Below, one piece after another: positions 53,052 to 62,890 of a DNA stretch of 64,000 nt. The notes under the pieces were generated by a model. The model saw nothing but the letters and a program-made list of their open reading frames with translations. It was not told the origin of the DNA and did not search any database. The DNA comes from Adiantum capillus-veneris (taxonomy: Eukaryota > Streptophyta > Polypodiopsida > Polypodiales > Pteridaceae): contig CM043946.1 of NCBI GenBank assembly GCA_014529385.2, positions 35,738,558 through 35,802,557 on the forward strand, written 5' to 3'. The position numbers and the translations under genes are program-made. How positions within the stretch are numbered: position 1 is the stretch's first letter; each line of letters begins with the position of its first letter.

Positions 53052-54148
53052 AGCTACGCTTCACGGTGGTTTACTTTCCTGGGAAAAATTCGGCAGAGTT
53101 TCCCCTGTAAACTGACCTCTGAACCAATATCAACCTGTCAAATGAACCAAGAAAGCTTCAGATTTTGCATAAATTTTGGCAGAGTCTCCTTTGTAAAATG
53201 GCTCTGGTGTACTCAAAAACAGACCAAAAAACAGCTCAAAAACACTGTCTCTCTGACACTGTAAACTGCGGGTAAACCTGTCCTGCACCTGTACTGTCTC
53301 TCACTGTCCTGTCACTGTCCTGTAAGCATAGATTGCGAAAATGCCTCAACGGCAGTAAAGCAAAGATGCAATCCCAACTGTCTAACTCACAGTCAATACA
53401 TCCTAGCTGCCTATCTAAGGGTGCTCGAGGGATCGCTCCAAGACCTGTATCACCGAAAGGATCTCAACATTCGAGAATCCCCCAGCTCAATAAAACCTCA
53501 CTCGACCCTCAACAAAGGCTACAGTAAATCTGACAGTACATAAACTTCCCACAAAGTCATACATCCACAAATTTCCCACTGTATGCTGTAACTGCTGCAG
53601 TGGTTGTTTGCTGCGTGACTCAGAGCCAGCAAACCCTCAATAGACATACATAATCTCTGACAATACATCCCATGTGGAAGTACCTGCAATGTCAAGATGA
53701 AATCAGGAATATCAAGCAGCAAACACAAGCTACCTGATGAACTAGTGGATGTCGCCTACAGTCTGTGTGTAGATGCGCCCGTGTCGTATGTGACACGCCT
53801 CCAAGAACTGTGAGCCGTCCTTTGATGTGTAGACAGCCACAAATCAACACTCTGGGAGTGTCGATATCCTCAGCACCTGCAATCGTAAGCCAAAAACCCC
53901 AAATTTGCAGAGTCGGATCTGCACCCGCTGAGACCACGTAGTCGAAAATGGCCTGCGCAGACCTTTGTCGAAGCCGAATGGTGGCCGAGATGACCACAGA
54001 ATGAAATTCTGAGAACACCGAGTCCTTCGGGCTCACCCATAGGAGTTGGGGCCGTGTCTTCGCCTGTCGAATTTCACTCCAATCTGAGTTGGTGACTCTA
54101 GCCTCCTGCAGTGCTGCCCCGAGCCTCGATCTGAGCTCTGATACCAGT
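53052..54148 (-). other. Copia-2 leader with primer site and duplicated motif
   Basis: Untranslated leader. The primer site TGGTATCAGAGC lies at about 54134-54146. The motif GTTTACAGGGGAAACTCTG lies near 53095-53113, and a related copy (TTTACAAAGGAGACTCTG) near 53178-53196. Order and placement before the Gag ATG match Copia-1. Confidence 0.7.
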
Positions 54149-54340
54149 TGAAGGAGTACGAGCGGAAGTGCGACGCGAGAGAGAGTGCGAGAAGAAGAGC
54201 ATGACGATATGGTGAACTCGCTCTACTGTAATGTGTAGAGCATAGTGAGTTCTTATTAGGTTTTTACAAAAGAATATGTGTATATACCTGGCGGCCCGCC
54301 CACTTACCTGGGCGACCACATTGGGCTTTATACCCCAACA
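54149..54340 (-). repeat. 5' LTR of Copia-2
   Basis: 192 bp; two transitions distinguish it from the 3' LTR (near 54202 and 54290). Confidence 0.96.
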
Positions 54341-55265
54341 GTCTGATCTTCAATAATAGCTTGTACCCTCTAATCTATAACTCCCCTGGTAATTTGCATT
54401 CGCAGTAAGACTTCTTTACCTTTCCCCTTCACATCTAAACTGTGCTGTGAGATTGGTGTACCGATGAATCTCCAATGTTGCTGGGTTGTTGATCTCCAAC
54501 CTGCTGATCTCCCGACTGCTGACCCCTATACTGGTCTGGCTGGTCTGTATTGGGCTGATTGCTCCCTGTTGCAGCTGATTCACCAGCACCAGATCCTGAT
54601 GGTGGAGATGGAGGAGAGTCATCATTATGCCTTTCTGCTGGTTCATCCTCCTTCTCTGCCTCCTCTGCTGCTTTATCATCATCCTCATCAAGGTTATTCT
54701 ACTATTCAATATAGTCTAGGATGGCCTGATTTGCCAAAGCATTGTTGTATTCAGAAAGTTTATCCTGCAAATCACTCTGCATTGTTTCCATGAGCGCCCT
54801 CATATTATCTATATTGAAAACATCATTTTCCTCTGGATTCAGTATATCAATCAAATTATTATAGATATATCTTTCAGTTAAAGTGGCTTTCAATGCAGTG
54901 TGGCTGGTCAACAATGAGTTGAAATCAACTCTCTTCATTTGTAGCATGGTTTCAAATATGTCAACAGCTCTCTCAGCCTATGCCTTTTCTTCTTTTAGCA
55001 CCCTCATCTCAGACTCCATCTTTGACAACTTATTTTCTAAAAACCTGAATGGTCCTAACTGATTGATTTTCAAGGATACTGTGCCGCAGGAACTGTGCTC
55101 CTCTATCCTGCTCCAACTTCACAACTTGTTGCTCAGTATCCCTCAATTCGGTCTTTAACTTGGTCAATTCATCATTATGCACTGAGGCATCCAATATTTG
55201 TCCTATAGCATTAACAATTGTGTTCAAGGACGACTGAGTAAGTATTGAACAACCATCATTCACCA
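54341..55265 (-). pseudogene. Accessory coiled-coil ORF, first part
   Basis: ATG 55265 (MVNDGCSILTQSSLN) opens heptad-like sequence (ELTKLKTELRDTEQQVVKLE). A frameshift near 55045 is followed by KMESEMRVLKEEKA, a TAG near 54980, helix-rich sequence (block MRALMETMQSDLQDKLSEYN), two adjacent TAG codons near 54704, and an acidic Ser/Pro/Gln-rich linker. A further frameshift near 54430 and a TAG near 54372 precede the Copia-2 insertion. The protein is unrecognised. Long coiled coils suggest an assembly or scaffold role, but this is a guess. Confidence 0.5.
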
Positions 55266-55389
55266 TTGCTGGTGATAGCCGACTTTTGGAAATCAAAGGA
55301 AAAAAAGAAGAAAAAAAACTCATTTCACCCCCCCCACTCTCAGTACCCCCCCACCGCAGCTTATTTTCCCCCCCCTGCCCTACGGGCAT

Positions 55390-55394
55390 CAGAT

Positions 55395-55450
<56 letters not shown>

Positions 55451-55849
55451 CCCTACATACCCCTTCCCTAATATCTCTCTCTCCCAATTTACCCTCCCCA
55501 GCCAGGTAGAAGCTCTGAAAAAACTCCCGACCCCTCTCTCATGCTCCCTCTCTGTGAGCTGCATGGAAACCCCCCCTCTTTCGCTCTCCGTATTCTTACA
55601 CTCACCCATATTACCCCTTCTACCACTCTTCCCCACCCCCCCCTTTGGCCCGCTAATATTCCCTCCTCGACCCCTCCTCCCTCTTCCCCACCCGCTCGCC
55701 TCACCCTCCATCGGCCTCATCCCCCCCCTTGGCCCGCGGATATATTCCCTCACTCCCCATCCATTGACTTATCTCCCCCCCGTCGTCCTCAAGCTCCCAT
55801 GCAAGACAATCACCCCCCCCCCCCCCCTCTCCCTCTCCCTCCCTCTCCC

Positions 55850-55895
<46 letters not shown>

Positions 55896-55954
55896 CCCAA
55901 ATCCTCACCCCTCCCATCCCCTCACACTCTCCCTTTCACAACTCCGCGCGGAAA

Positions 55955-55990
<36 letters not shown>

Positions 55991-56510
55991 CGGGTGCTCA
56001 GGTCATGCCAGTTAAGAATCCACTCTCTCTCTCTCCCTCTCACGGGCAGCATCGCCTCACACACCATACACACACACCCACAATCACCCCCCCCCTCTCC
56101 CCTCTCACCCATGCGCTGTGCGCAACAGCTCGCATCGTACACACACACACACACACACACCCACCCATTCACTGTGCGCAGCCGTCCGCAATCCACGCAC
56201 ACACCCACACACGCCCTCACGGGTAGCACAGTCCGCAAATACACATACACACACACACACCACACACACACACACACCACCCACACACACACACACCATA
56301 CACACACACCCCCTATTATACCCCCCTCCCCCCCTTTCCGCCTTGTGCAGAAGAACAAGCCGCTGGCCATCCGCCAGAAGAAAAAAAAAAAACAAAAACT
56401 ATATATACATTATATATATATATATATATATATATATAGCCCCCCCTTCCCACGCACGTTTTTGCACACACATGCCTATACAAAACACACACACCCGTCC
56501 TCATGCACGA

Positions 56511-56567
<57 letters not shown>

Positions 56568-56575
56568 TATATGCA
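55390..56575. repeat. 1.2 kb pyrimidine/CA-rich low-complexity tract
   Basis: The plus strand is almost free of G over long stretches: (CT)n at about 55397-55445, 55853-55891 and 55957-55987; C runs (55815-55828); then (CA)n at 56137-56160, 56240-56310 and 56512-56564; and (TA)n at about 56411-56438. All long frames here are artefacts of the repeats. Confidence 0.92.
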
Positions 56576-57575
56576 CCGCACCACAAGTATGAAGAAAACG
56601 GCTACGATATCAACAAACAAAAGAAGAAGGATCCAAAGCACGCGCCGCCAACAACAAAAAGAGAAGATGCGTCGAAGGCATGCCCCGGCCGACTCCGAAA
56701 AGAAGTACGCTCGACATCGACACACCAGCAACACGCCATTCGCCGGCAACACGCAACCACGATGCCATCCCAGTAATCTTTAGGTTATTTTCATCATTAT
56801 CTTCAGTTTTCACCCGAGCCATTGTAAATTTCCACTTTTTGTAAATATCTTCTCTCTAGGGATGGTCACAAAGGCCCACCTAGAGATTCCCATCTTTTAA
56901 TAACCTCCCAAAACAAAGCAAGGGTCAACCACACCGGGTCCACCACTTGCTTTGTCTCCCCGATTAAGCTTACCCTAACCACACTGGGATTACCATAATC
57001 CAAGCAGCCAACACCTATAAATTGGCACTGAGAGGTCACTATCGGGGGGGGGGCAATTCATGAGGAACCAAGCATTTGGTAGAGTGTAGTAGGAGGGATT
57101 GACACCATCATCATCACCATCACGGGGAGGGGGCTTGTGTGTTGGGTTTGCCTTGGGAATTGCACCATGCGAAGGGAGCCACATCCATCTCTCGACTCCA
57201 ATGGTTGATGCACACACGTATGCACGCTCTTGGTAGTGAGTATTCACAATCATTGAGCCGCCTTAGAGAACGCACCAAGTAGGTTGTACCACCTCCTCCC
57301 CCTACCTCTCTACCACCACGGCATGCCGCCTTGTAAATATTGCATAAATAATTCACCCTCACACCCCCGAGGGTTTTCATCATTTGCAAGTATTCTCTCT
57401 CACTCTCTCTCGGTGTGTAGGCTTGCAGTGTTCATATCATCGTGGGTTTTGCATCCTAGCCGCTCAAAGCTAGGTGGTGCCCCCTGTTCGCTTTACCGTG
57501 GCAGGCTCGAGGCGCGCCATTCGGCCCTCGGCGTTTTAGAGGCCGTTGGGGTCGGGGTCCGCTTTGCGTCCGTCA
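56576..57575 (+). repeat. 5' LTR region of Tat/Ogre-type element (left edge unknown)
   Basis: The LTR ends at 57575 (GTCCGTCA), followed by TTTGGTGCCCCCAC. A CTATAAATT box lies at 57013-57022. The left edge cannot be fixed because the partner LTR is outside the window; it lies between about 56600 and 56990. A G9 run is at about 57043. Confidence 0.55.
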
Positions 57576-57576
57576 T

Positions 57577-57592
57577 TTGGTGCCCCCACTGA
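57577..57592 (+). other. Primer binding site of Tat/Ogre-type element
   Basis: TTGGTGCCCCCACTGA directly after the LTR end, of the TTGGTGCC type seen in plant Ty3 elements. The tRNA was not assigned. Confidence 0.55.
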
Positions 57593-57651
57593 GGAGGGAT
57601 TTTCTAAGACCCTTCAGTTTACAATGCTGAAAGTGACTCCCACTATCAATC

Positions 57652-58611
57652 ATGGACGAGTGGCTGAAGGAATTTTCTAACTGGAGGACGGAAGAAGAGG
57701 AGACAAAGGAGGCACTAGCTGCCTTCATTGAGGTGCTACTGCCAGGCTGCAGTGTCATCAGCATTAAAGAGGTAAATTCTCCATCTCGTGTCGCTCGTTC
57801 TAACTATAAATCAAAAGCATCAGGTGGGAGATTGGTGAAGTGTCATCACTGTTGTCAACCAAGGCACACGGTCGATGAGTGCCAGCAACGAAGGCAGCGG
57901 AAGGGCTGAAATCATCTACATCGACATTCATCGCAAAGAAGTCATTCACGTCAAGGAAGGGAAGCAAACGGTAAGGCCTCTTTTCCCTAAAGAAACTGCA
58001 GTTAGAGATATAACTCCAAAGTGGCCTAAAGGGGCTGCTCGAGCCAAAGGCAAGGAGAAGATAGGCTAGCCTGGAAACACATGACCCCGAAGGGAGAGGC
58101 ATCTGGCCAAGCAAGTGCTTCAAGCTCAGAGAGCCTGGTTGTGCCCACTTTGTCAAAGAAGAAGTCATCCGAAGCTAAGCGGTGGAAGGTCACTTACCGA
58201 TTTGCACGACGCATGCGAGTGCTACCAATCCACTTCAACAATCCAGAAGAAGAAGTGGTAAGAAGATTCCCATGTCCTAGGGAAGAGTGGTTCGGCTACT
58301 GCTCTCGCTGTTTTGGGAAGCGAGTGGAGGACCTTCCTCCTCTCCCTGTACAACTTATCCTGAAGAAGTTCTCTACCACGGGAGATACCCAGTGGGCTGG
58401 AGACAAACTGCAGCTGAATGGAGTAGAATTCATGCAACATGCCGATTACGGAAATTACCTACAATTGCTGTTGGCCAAAAGGCTAGGAGTGGTCAGACGT
58501 GTCGCCATCACCCTATACGTGCTGAGCAACGAAGGAAAGGTAGAGCCCATGAAAGGCGACGACCTCTTGTGGATGTGCCGACTCATCAACACTGGCATGG
58601 TAAGAGTATAA
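57652..58611 (+). pseudogene. ORF1 upstream of gag, with CCHC knuckle
   Basis: ATG 57652 starts an extra gene before Gag, as is known for Ogre elements. The first part ends in a zinc knuckle CHHCCQPRHTVDEC (CX2CX4HX4C). Frameshifts near 57900 and 58070 lead to a globular part at 58081-58611 (blocks WKVTYRFARRMRVLPIHFNN, EEWFGYCSRCFGKRVEDLPP and AKRLGVVRRVAITLYVLSNE). An open stretch at 58634-58849 may be further ORF1 sequence. Function unknown, as for Ogre ORF1 in general. Confidence 0.6.
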
Positions 58612-58849
58612 GTAAGTATTCCACCCTCTGTGCATGATGGAAAACGGGCCGACGACATTCCCGTTCAGATTCCTGCAGCATATGCATGTGAATATCTATG
58701 TAGATAGGAAAGTCTTCTACCAACAGAAGATCGTTTACCTATTCGGTGCGGCGGTACTAGGAGAAATCTTCAATTCCCCGAACCCTATCATTCTCCCCAT
58801 ACTAGATTACCATCATTCCTTTAATGTCTCTATTTTTATCCTGTTTTAA

Positions 58850-58961
58850 CCTATCCATCCACCCTTGTAAAAAGCCGCTATGAGCCGCTGTTGTTGATGT
58901 TCATTTTTTTAAAAAAAAAAAGAGAGAGGAAGAAAGGTTTGTAATTTCCCGAGTCACCACC
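58850..58961 (+). other. Short spacer between ORF1 and gag
   Basis: Non-coding, with an A-rich run at about 58910-58922 just before the Gag ATG. Confidence 0.5.
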
Positions 58962-59576
58962 ATGGCAAGTGTTTCTTTCCCCACGTTCAGTGGAAAGAAG
59001 GGAGAGGATCTCACCACTGACTTTTTGGATAATTTCGACATTGCTTGTGTCGTCTCCAACAAAGATGACAACGTTTCACGACTTAGAATTTTTCCTCTAC
59101 TGATGAAAGTAGAGGCCAAGTCCTGGTATAATGCATTGCCCCAGGCTACCAAGAATGCATGGGATATGTTAAGGGCTGCTTTTGTAAAGAGGTTTGGTGG
59201 AGGCACAACCTCGGAGAAGCTATGGCAGCTATTGACAGAATTAAAGCAAGGAGGCCTGTTGGAGTATGCCACCTACGAGTCAAAGTTTGTGGACCTATGT
59301 GAGAGATGGGTTGCCACACTGGAGGAAGGCGAAGGAGCGCCTAATTTCCTAAAGAAGGACCGTTTCATTGCTGGTCTATGGTCGCCGCTTAGAGAGAAGG
59401 TGAAGGGAAGGTTTCCTGAAACATATGAGTTGGCAGTCGAAGTAGCCCGCCTTAAAGACAAGAAGCTGCGCATGCAAGCAAGAGTAAACGAGTCAGAGGA
59501 AACAAGCTCGGCCCAACCAACCCCAGTGGCTGCAACAGCCAATCGTAGAGTCCAACCACAGGAGGCATCAAAATAA
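58962..59576 (+). pseudogene. Gag of Tat/Ogre-type element
   Basis: ATG 58962 (MASVSFPTFSGKKGEDLTTD) begins a Ty3 Gag domain: blocks RLRIFPLLMKVEAKSWYNAL, AWDMLRAAFVKRFGG and YESKFVDLCERWVATLEEGE. The frame ends at a TAA (59574-59576). The gene then continues in another frame from 59588, so one frameshift separates the capsid-like part from the nucleocapsid part. Confidence 0.88.
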
Positions 59577-59587
59577 CAGCAAGACTG

Positions 59588-60979
59588 TTGAGTCGCATCA
59601 CCACCCAACTAGAGAGTTTATCTGTGCATCTGGTGCAACAAGGGCATGCATCTGGCAGAAACCTAGAACAAGGAAGGGGACAACGAAGGAAGAACCCAGA
59701 GTACCACTGTTACAACTACGGGGAAGACGGCCGTGGAATGTACTACTGCCCACACCCGAGGAGGCAAAATTTCAATAGAGGGGGGAGACAGAATCAGATC
59801 TCTCCACCAAGAGCAAGACAACCACCACCACAGCAGCTAGGACCAATCCCACTGGTCCAAATCCTGCGACCACCTGTACAATAGAAACCACCACCCCAAC
59901 CTCTCATTCCGCCACTACCCCCACCACATGTTGTGAACCAAGCGGTGAGTGTTATTAGCTTAGAGGCTAAAGGGAAGGAGAAGGTAGAAGAGTCAGCTTG
60001 AGAGAAGCACAAGGGAAAAACGAAGGTAGAAGAAGTGGATGCTATGGGAGTGAAGCGTGCGAGGCACGAGGAGGCATCTCAAAAAGAAGAGAAGATGAAA
60101 GGGAAGGCCGAGTCTAGCAAGCAAGCAGCTAAACCGTGGTGGAAGATAGACATCGTGGACTTCTCACTAGGTGAGGATGCACAACCCTATGACTTAGTTC
60201 AGGATGTGTTAATGAAGGGCCCGAAGATAACTTGGCCCCAATTACTCCACCTTACACCCAAAATGAGGAGGCAATGGACAAAAATGGTAAGTACCAAGAA
60301 ATCAAGACCACAGATAGCTGGGGCTTTCTCTGGGAGAGATCTCGACGACATCCTGCCAACCATGGATGCTCACATCAAAGGGCAGTGGATTTCAAACGTC
60401 TACATAGATGGTGGCACACAAATATGCGTCATGAGTGAAAAGATGATGCACCATCTAGGTCTAGAGGTAAGTAGGCCGGCACCCTGCCGAGCCAAGATGG
60501 CAAACAATGTAAGAGTAAAATGTGTAGGCATTGTAAATGCGGTCAAAGTAAAAGCATTCAATACAGAAGTGGAGGTAGACATCTTCGTCATGCCACACAA
60601 AGGGGAGGTCTACCCCATCATTCTTGGAAGGCCTTGGCTTATGGCTATGGAAGCTAAACAAGACTGGAGCACCGGGATGATCCAGATGAAGGATGCTAAA
60701 GGGAAGTCCATATTCTACGACATGAGGACTGGAAAGTAGAGCAATATGATCTTGGAGGCTTCAGAAGACGAGTCCACCAACGACTACTCATCTACCTCAA
60801 GAGAAGACACAACCACCATCGATGGGAGTGACAGTAGCATCGAAGTAATGGGAGTCATTCTTAAAATCCCAGACAGATTAACACAATCTGAAGCAACCTC
60901 GGCAACCAAGAGGGATCATCAGGTATGTAGTCATTGGAGGATGCAGGTAAGCTACAAAAAATGCTCTCAAATGAGTTAA
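59588..60979 (+). pseudogene. Gag C-terminus and protease of Tat/Ogre-type element
   Basis: One frame runs from 59588 to 60979, interrupted by TAG (59882-59884), TGA (60000-60002) and TAG (60737-60739). It contains a degenerate knuckle (CYNYGEDGRGMYYC, with the second Cys and the His lost), a Pro/Gln-rich linker, a Lys/Glu-rich stretch and an aspartic protease with VYIDGGTQICVMSE near 60400-60440 and IILGRPWLMAME near 60620-60655. The acidic tail (DESTNDYSSTSREDTT) links to RT. A frameshift near 60980 leads to the RT frame. Confidence 0.82.
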
Positions 60980-61007
60980 CCATGAAGAAAGGAAGGAGTA
61001 CGTCTCC

Positions 61008-62577
61008 ATGTTAGGAAACTTCACTACTCTATTCATTGATGGCTATGATAAGATCACAGGAATTACAGTAGTGCAACACCACATAAAGCTCAAGGAAGGC
61101 AGTAAACCCGTAGTTCAAAATCTCAGAAGACTTGGAGTAATCCAACAAGAGGCATGGCTTAAAGAAGTGAGAAGTTTGCTACAAGCAGGTTTCATCTACC
61201 CTGTCGAAGACTCAGAATGGGTCTCCCCAGTAGTAGTCACACCAAAAAAAAAAGGTAAGTGGAGAGTCTATGTGGATTATAAACCTCTCAATGCAGCCAC
61301 GAAGAGAGACCACTTTTCCCTCCCATTCCAGGATGAAATACTCAATGAAGTGGCAGGTCACGAACGCTACACAATATACAATGGCTACACAGGATGAAAT
61401 ACCCAATGAAGTGGCAGGTCATGAACGCTACACAGTATGCGATGGCTACTCAGGATACTTCCAGATTAGCATTGCAGAGGAGGATCAGAAGAAGACAACC
61501 TTCATCACACCTTGGGGATGTTTTGCCTACAGAGTGATGTTGTTTGGCCTCACTAACGCCCCAGCCACGTTTGAACGCTATGTGACTTTTGTTTTCCAAG
61601 CCTACTTTGCAACATCAATACGGGTTTTCATTGATGATTTTTGCATTTATAGCTCACGAGCCCTTCATTTAAGCAAAGTCTATGATGGCTTAACCAGGTT
61701 GCAAACCTTGGATGGCCAACTCAACGTGGACAAGTGTCACATTGGTGAGAGCAAAGTCACTCTCCTTGGTCATGTAATTTCAGCAAAAGGAATCGAGGTT
61801 GACCCTAGCAAGATTCAAGCTCTGGTATCTTTATCATCACCCACCACCGCCAAGCAGCCGGTTTCTTTCCTTCAGAAGGTAAGATACTTAAGCAGGTTCA
61901 TTCACCTGCTATCTCAAGTGGTCCTTCCCCTACAACAACTTACCCAGATGGATGTTTTCTCATGGAGTGAAGAGTGTGAGCAGCAGTTTACCGAGGTGAA
62001 GCAAGTCCTAGCTAAGCTTCCCACTATTTCACCTCCTAAGTGGGATGAGCCATTTTATGTGAACCCTAGTGTGGGAAATGATACACTGGGAACAATGCTA
62101 ATGCAAAAGGATCCCAAAACTTCTTTCATGCGCCCTATTTACTTCTCTAGTCGAGTCATGACCCCATTGAAAAAAGGATTCACCGAAGTAGAACACATGG
62201 TTCTGGCACTAATGTTTGCTACCACAAAGTTCCGCTCCTATCTCTTGCCTAGACCATTTGTAATCCTGACAATGGAAGAATTTTTCCCATATGTAATGCG
62301 ACACATGGATGTCTCATCTAGGATCTCAAAGTGGTTAATTAGACTACAAGAGTTTGACTACAGCATGCAAGTAGAAAACTCCACCAGGGCTAGTTTAGCG
62401 GGAATTCTCACTCATCGCCATTATGAGAAGAAGCTGAAGGTCAACACGGAAGCAAAGGAAGGAACACCAGCAAAAGAAAGTCCAAGGCTAGAGAGAGCTC
62501 ACTCTCTTTTCTTTGACGGAGCATGCAAAAGAACAATGGATCAGTCTGCAGCAAGCATGGTCATTTTCAATGAATAG
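61008..62577 (+). pseudogene. Reverse transcriptase and first (degenerate) RNase H
   Basis: RT blocks in order: IYPVEDSEWVSPVVVTPKKK, KWRVYVDYKPLNAATKRDHF, TFITPWGCFAYRVMLFGLTN and VFIDDF with the two catalytic Asp at 61633-61638. A 61-bp tandem duplication (61329-61389 and 61390-61450) shifts the frame in the fingers/palm region. After RT, the connected RNase H reads FYVNPSVGNDTLGTML where active enzymes have a DAS motif, and TMEEF where TDH is usual, so its active site is lost. The frame ends at TAG 62575-62577, already inside the next domain. Confidence 0.85.
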
Positions 62578-62890
62578 CAAGAAAGAGTATTCTCCATGGG
62601 GCAGTTATTACACTCCCACTCCAACAATGAAGCAGAGTATGCAGCCCTAATCCTTGGGTTGGAACAATGTATTTCACAAAGAATTCAGCACCTGAATGTG
62701 TTCGGCGACGCTTTGCTTTTGATAAGGCAGATAAATGGCACCTGGGAGTGCAAAAATTAGGTTTTACTTGGTCAACTTTGCCAAGTTAAGGACCTTTTGA
62801 AGAAGTTTGAAGCAGTAAAGCTCTTTCACGTCCCCACAACAGAAAATCAAGAGGCAGATGCACTAGCTAAAGAGAGAATACAAGATGTTC
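62500..62890 (+). pseudogene. Second RNase H (archaeal-type) of Tat element
   Basis: A complete second RNase H follows: FFDGAC (Asp 62515-62517), NNEAEYAALILGLE (Glu near 62634), FGDALLLI (Asp 62707-62709) and NQEADALAKE (Asp 62857-62859). All four catalytic acidic residues remain. TAG codons at 62575-62577 and 62758-62760 break the frame. Dual RNase H is the established hallmark of the plant Tat lineage. Confidence 0.82.

Larger units (their letters stand above)
48790..54340 (-). mobile_element. Copia-2: nearly intact, young Ty1/copia element
   Basis: 5551 bp with 192-bp LTRs that differ at two positions. Flanking repeats are GTTTG and GTCTG (one mismatch). All Copia domains are present in one frame broken by a single TAG. 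Its protein is clearly close to Copia-1, while the LTRs share only the first 30 bases or so and the general layout. It split the accessory ORF now at 47959-48789 and 54341-55265. Confidence 0.96.

Noticed and set aside
55245-56783. Very long Ser/Pro/His/Thr-rich frames on both strands
   Set aside because: They come from CT, C and CA repeats; their residues simply follow the repeat units.
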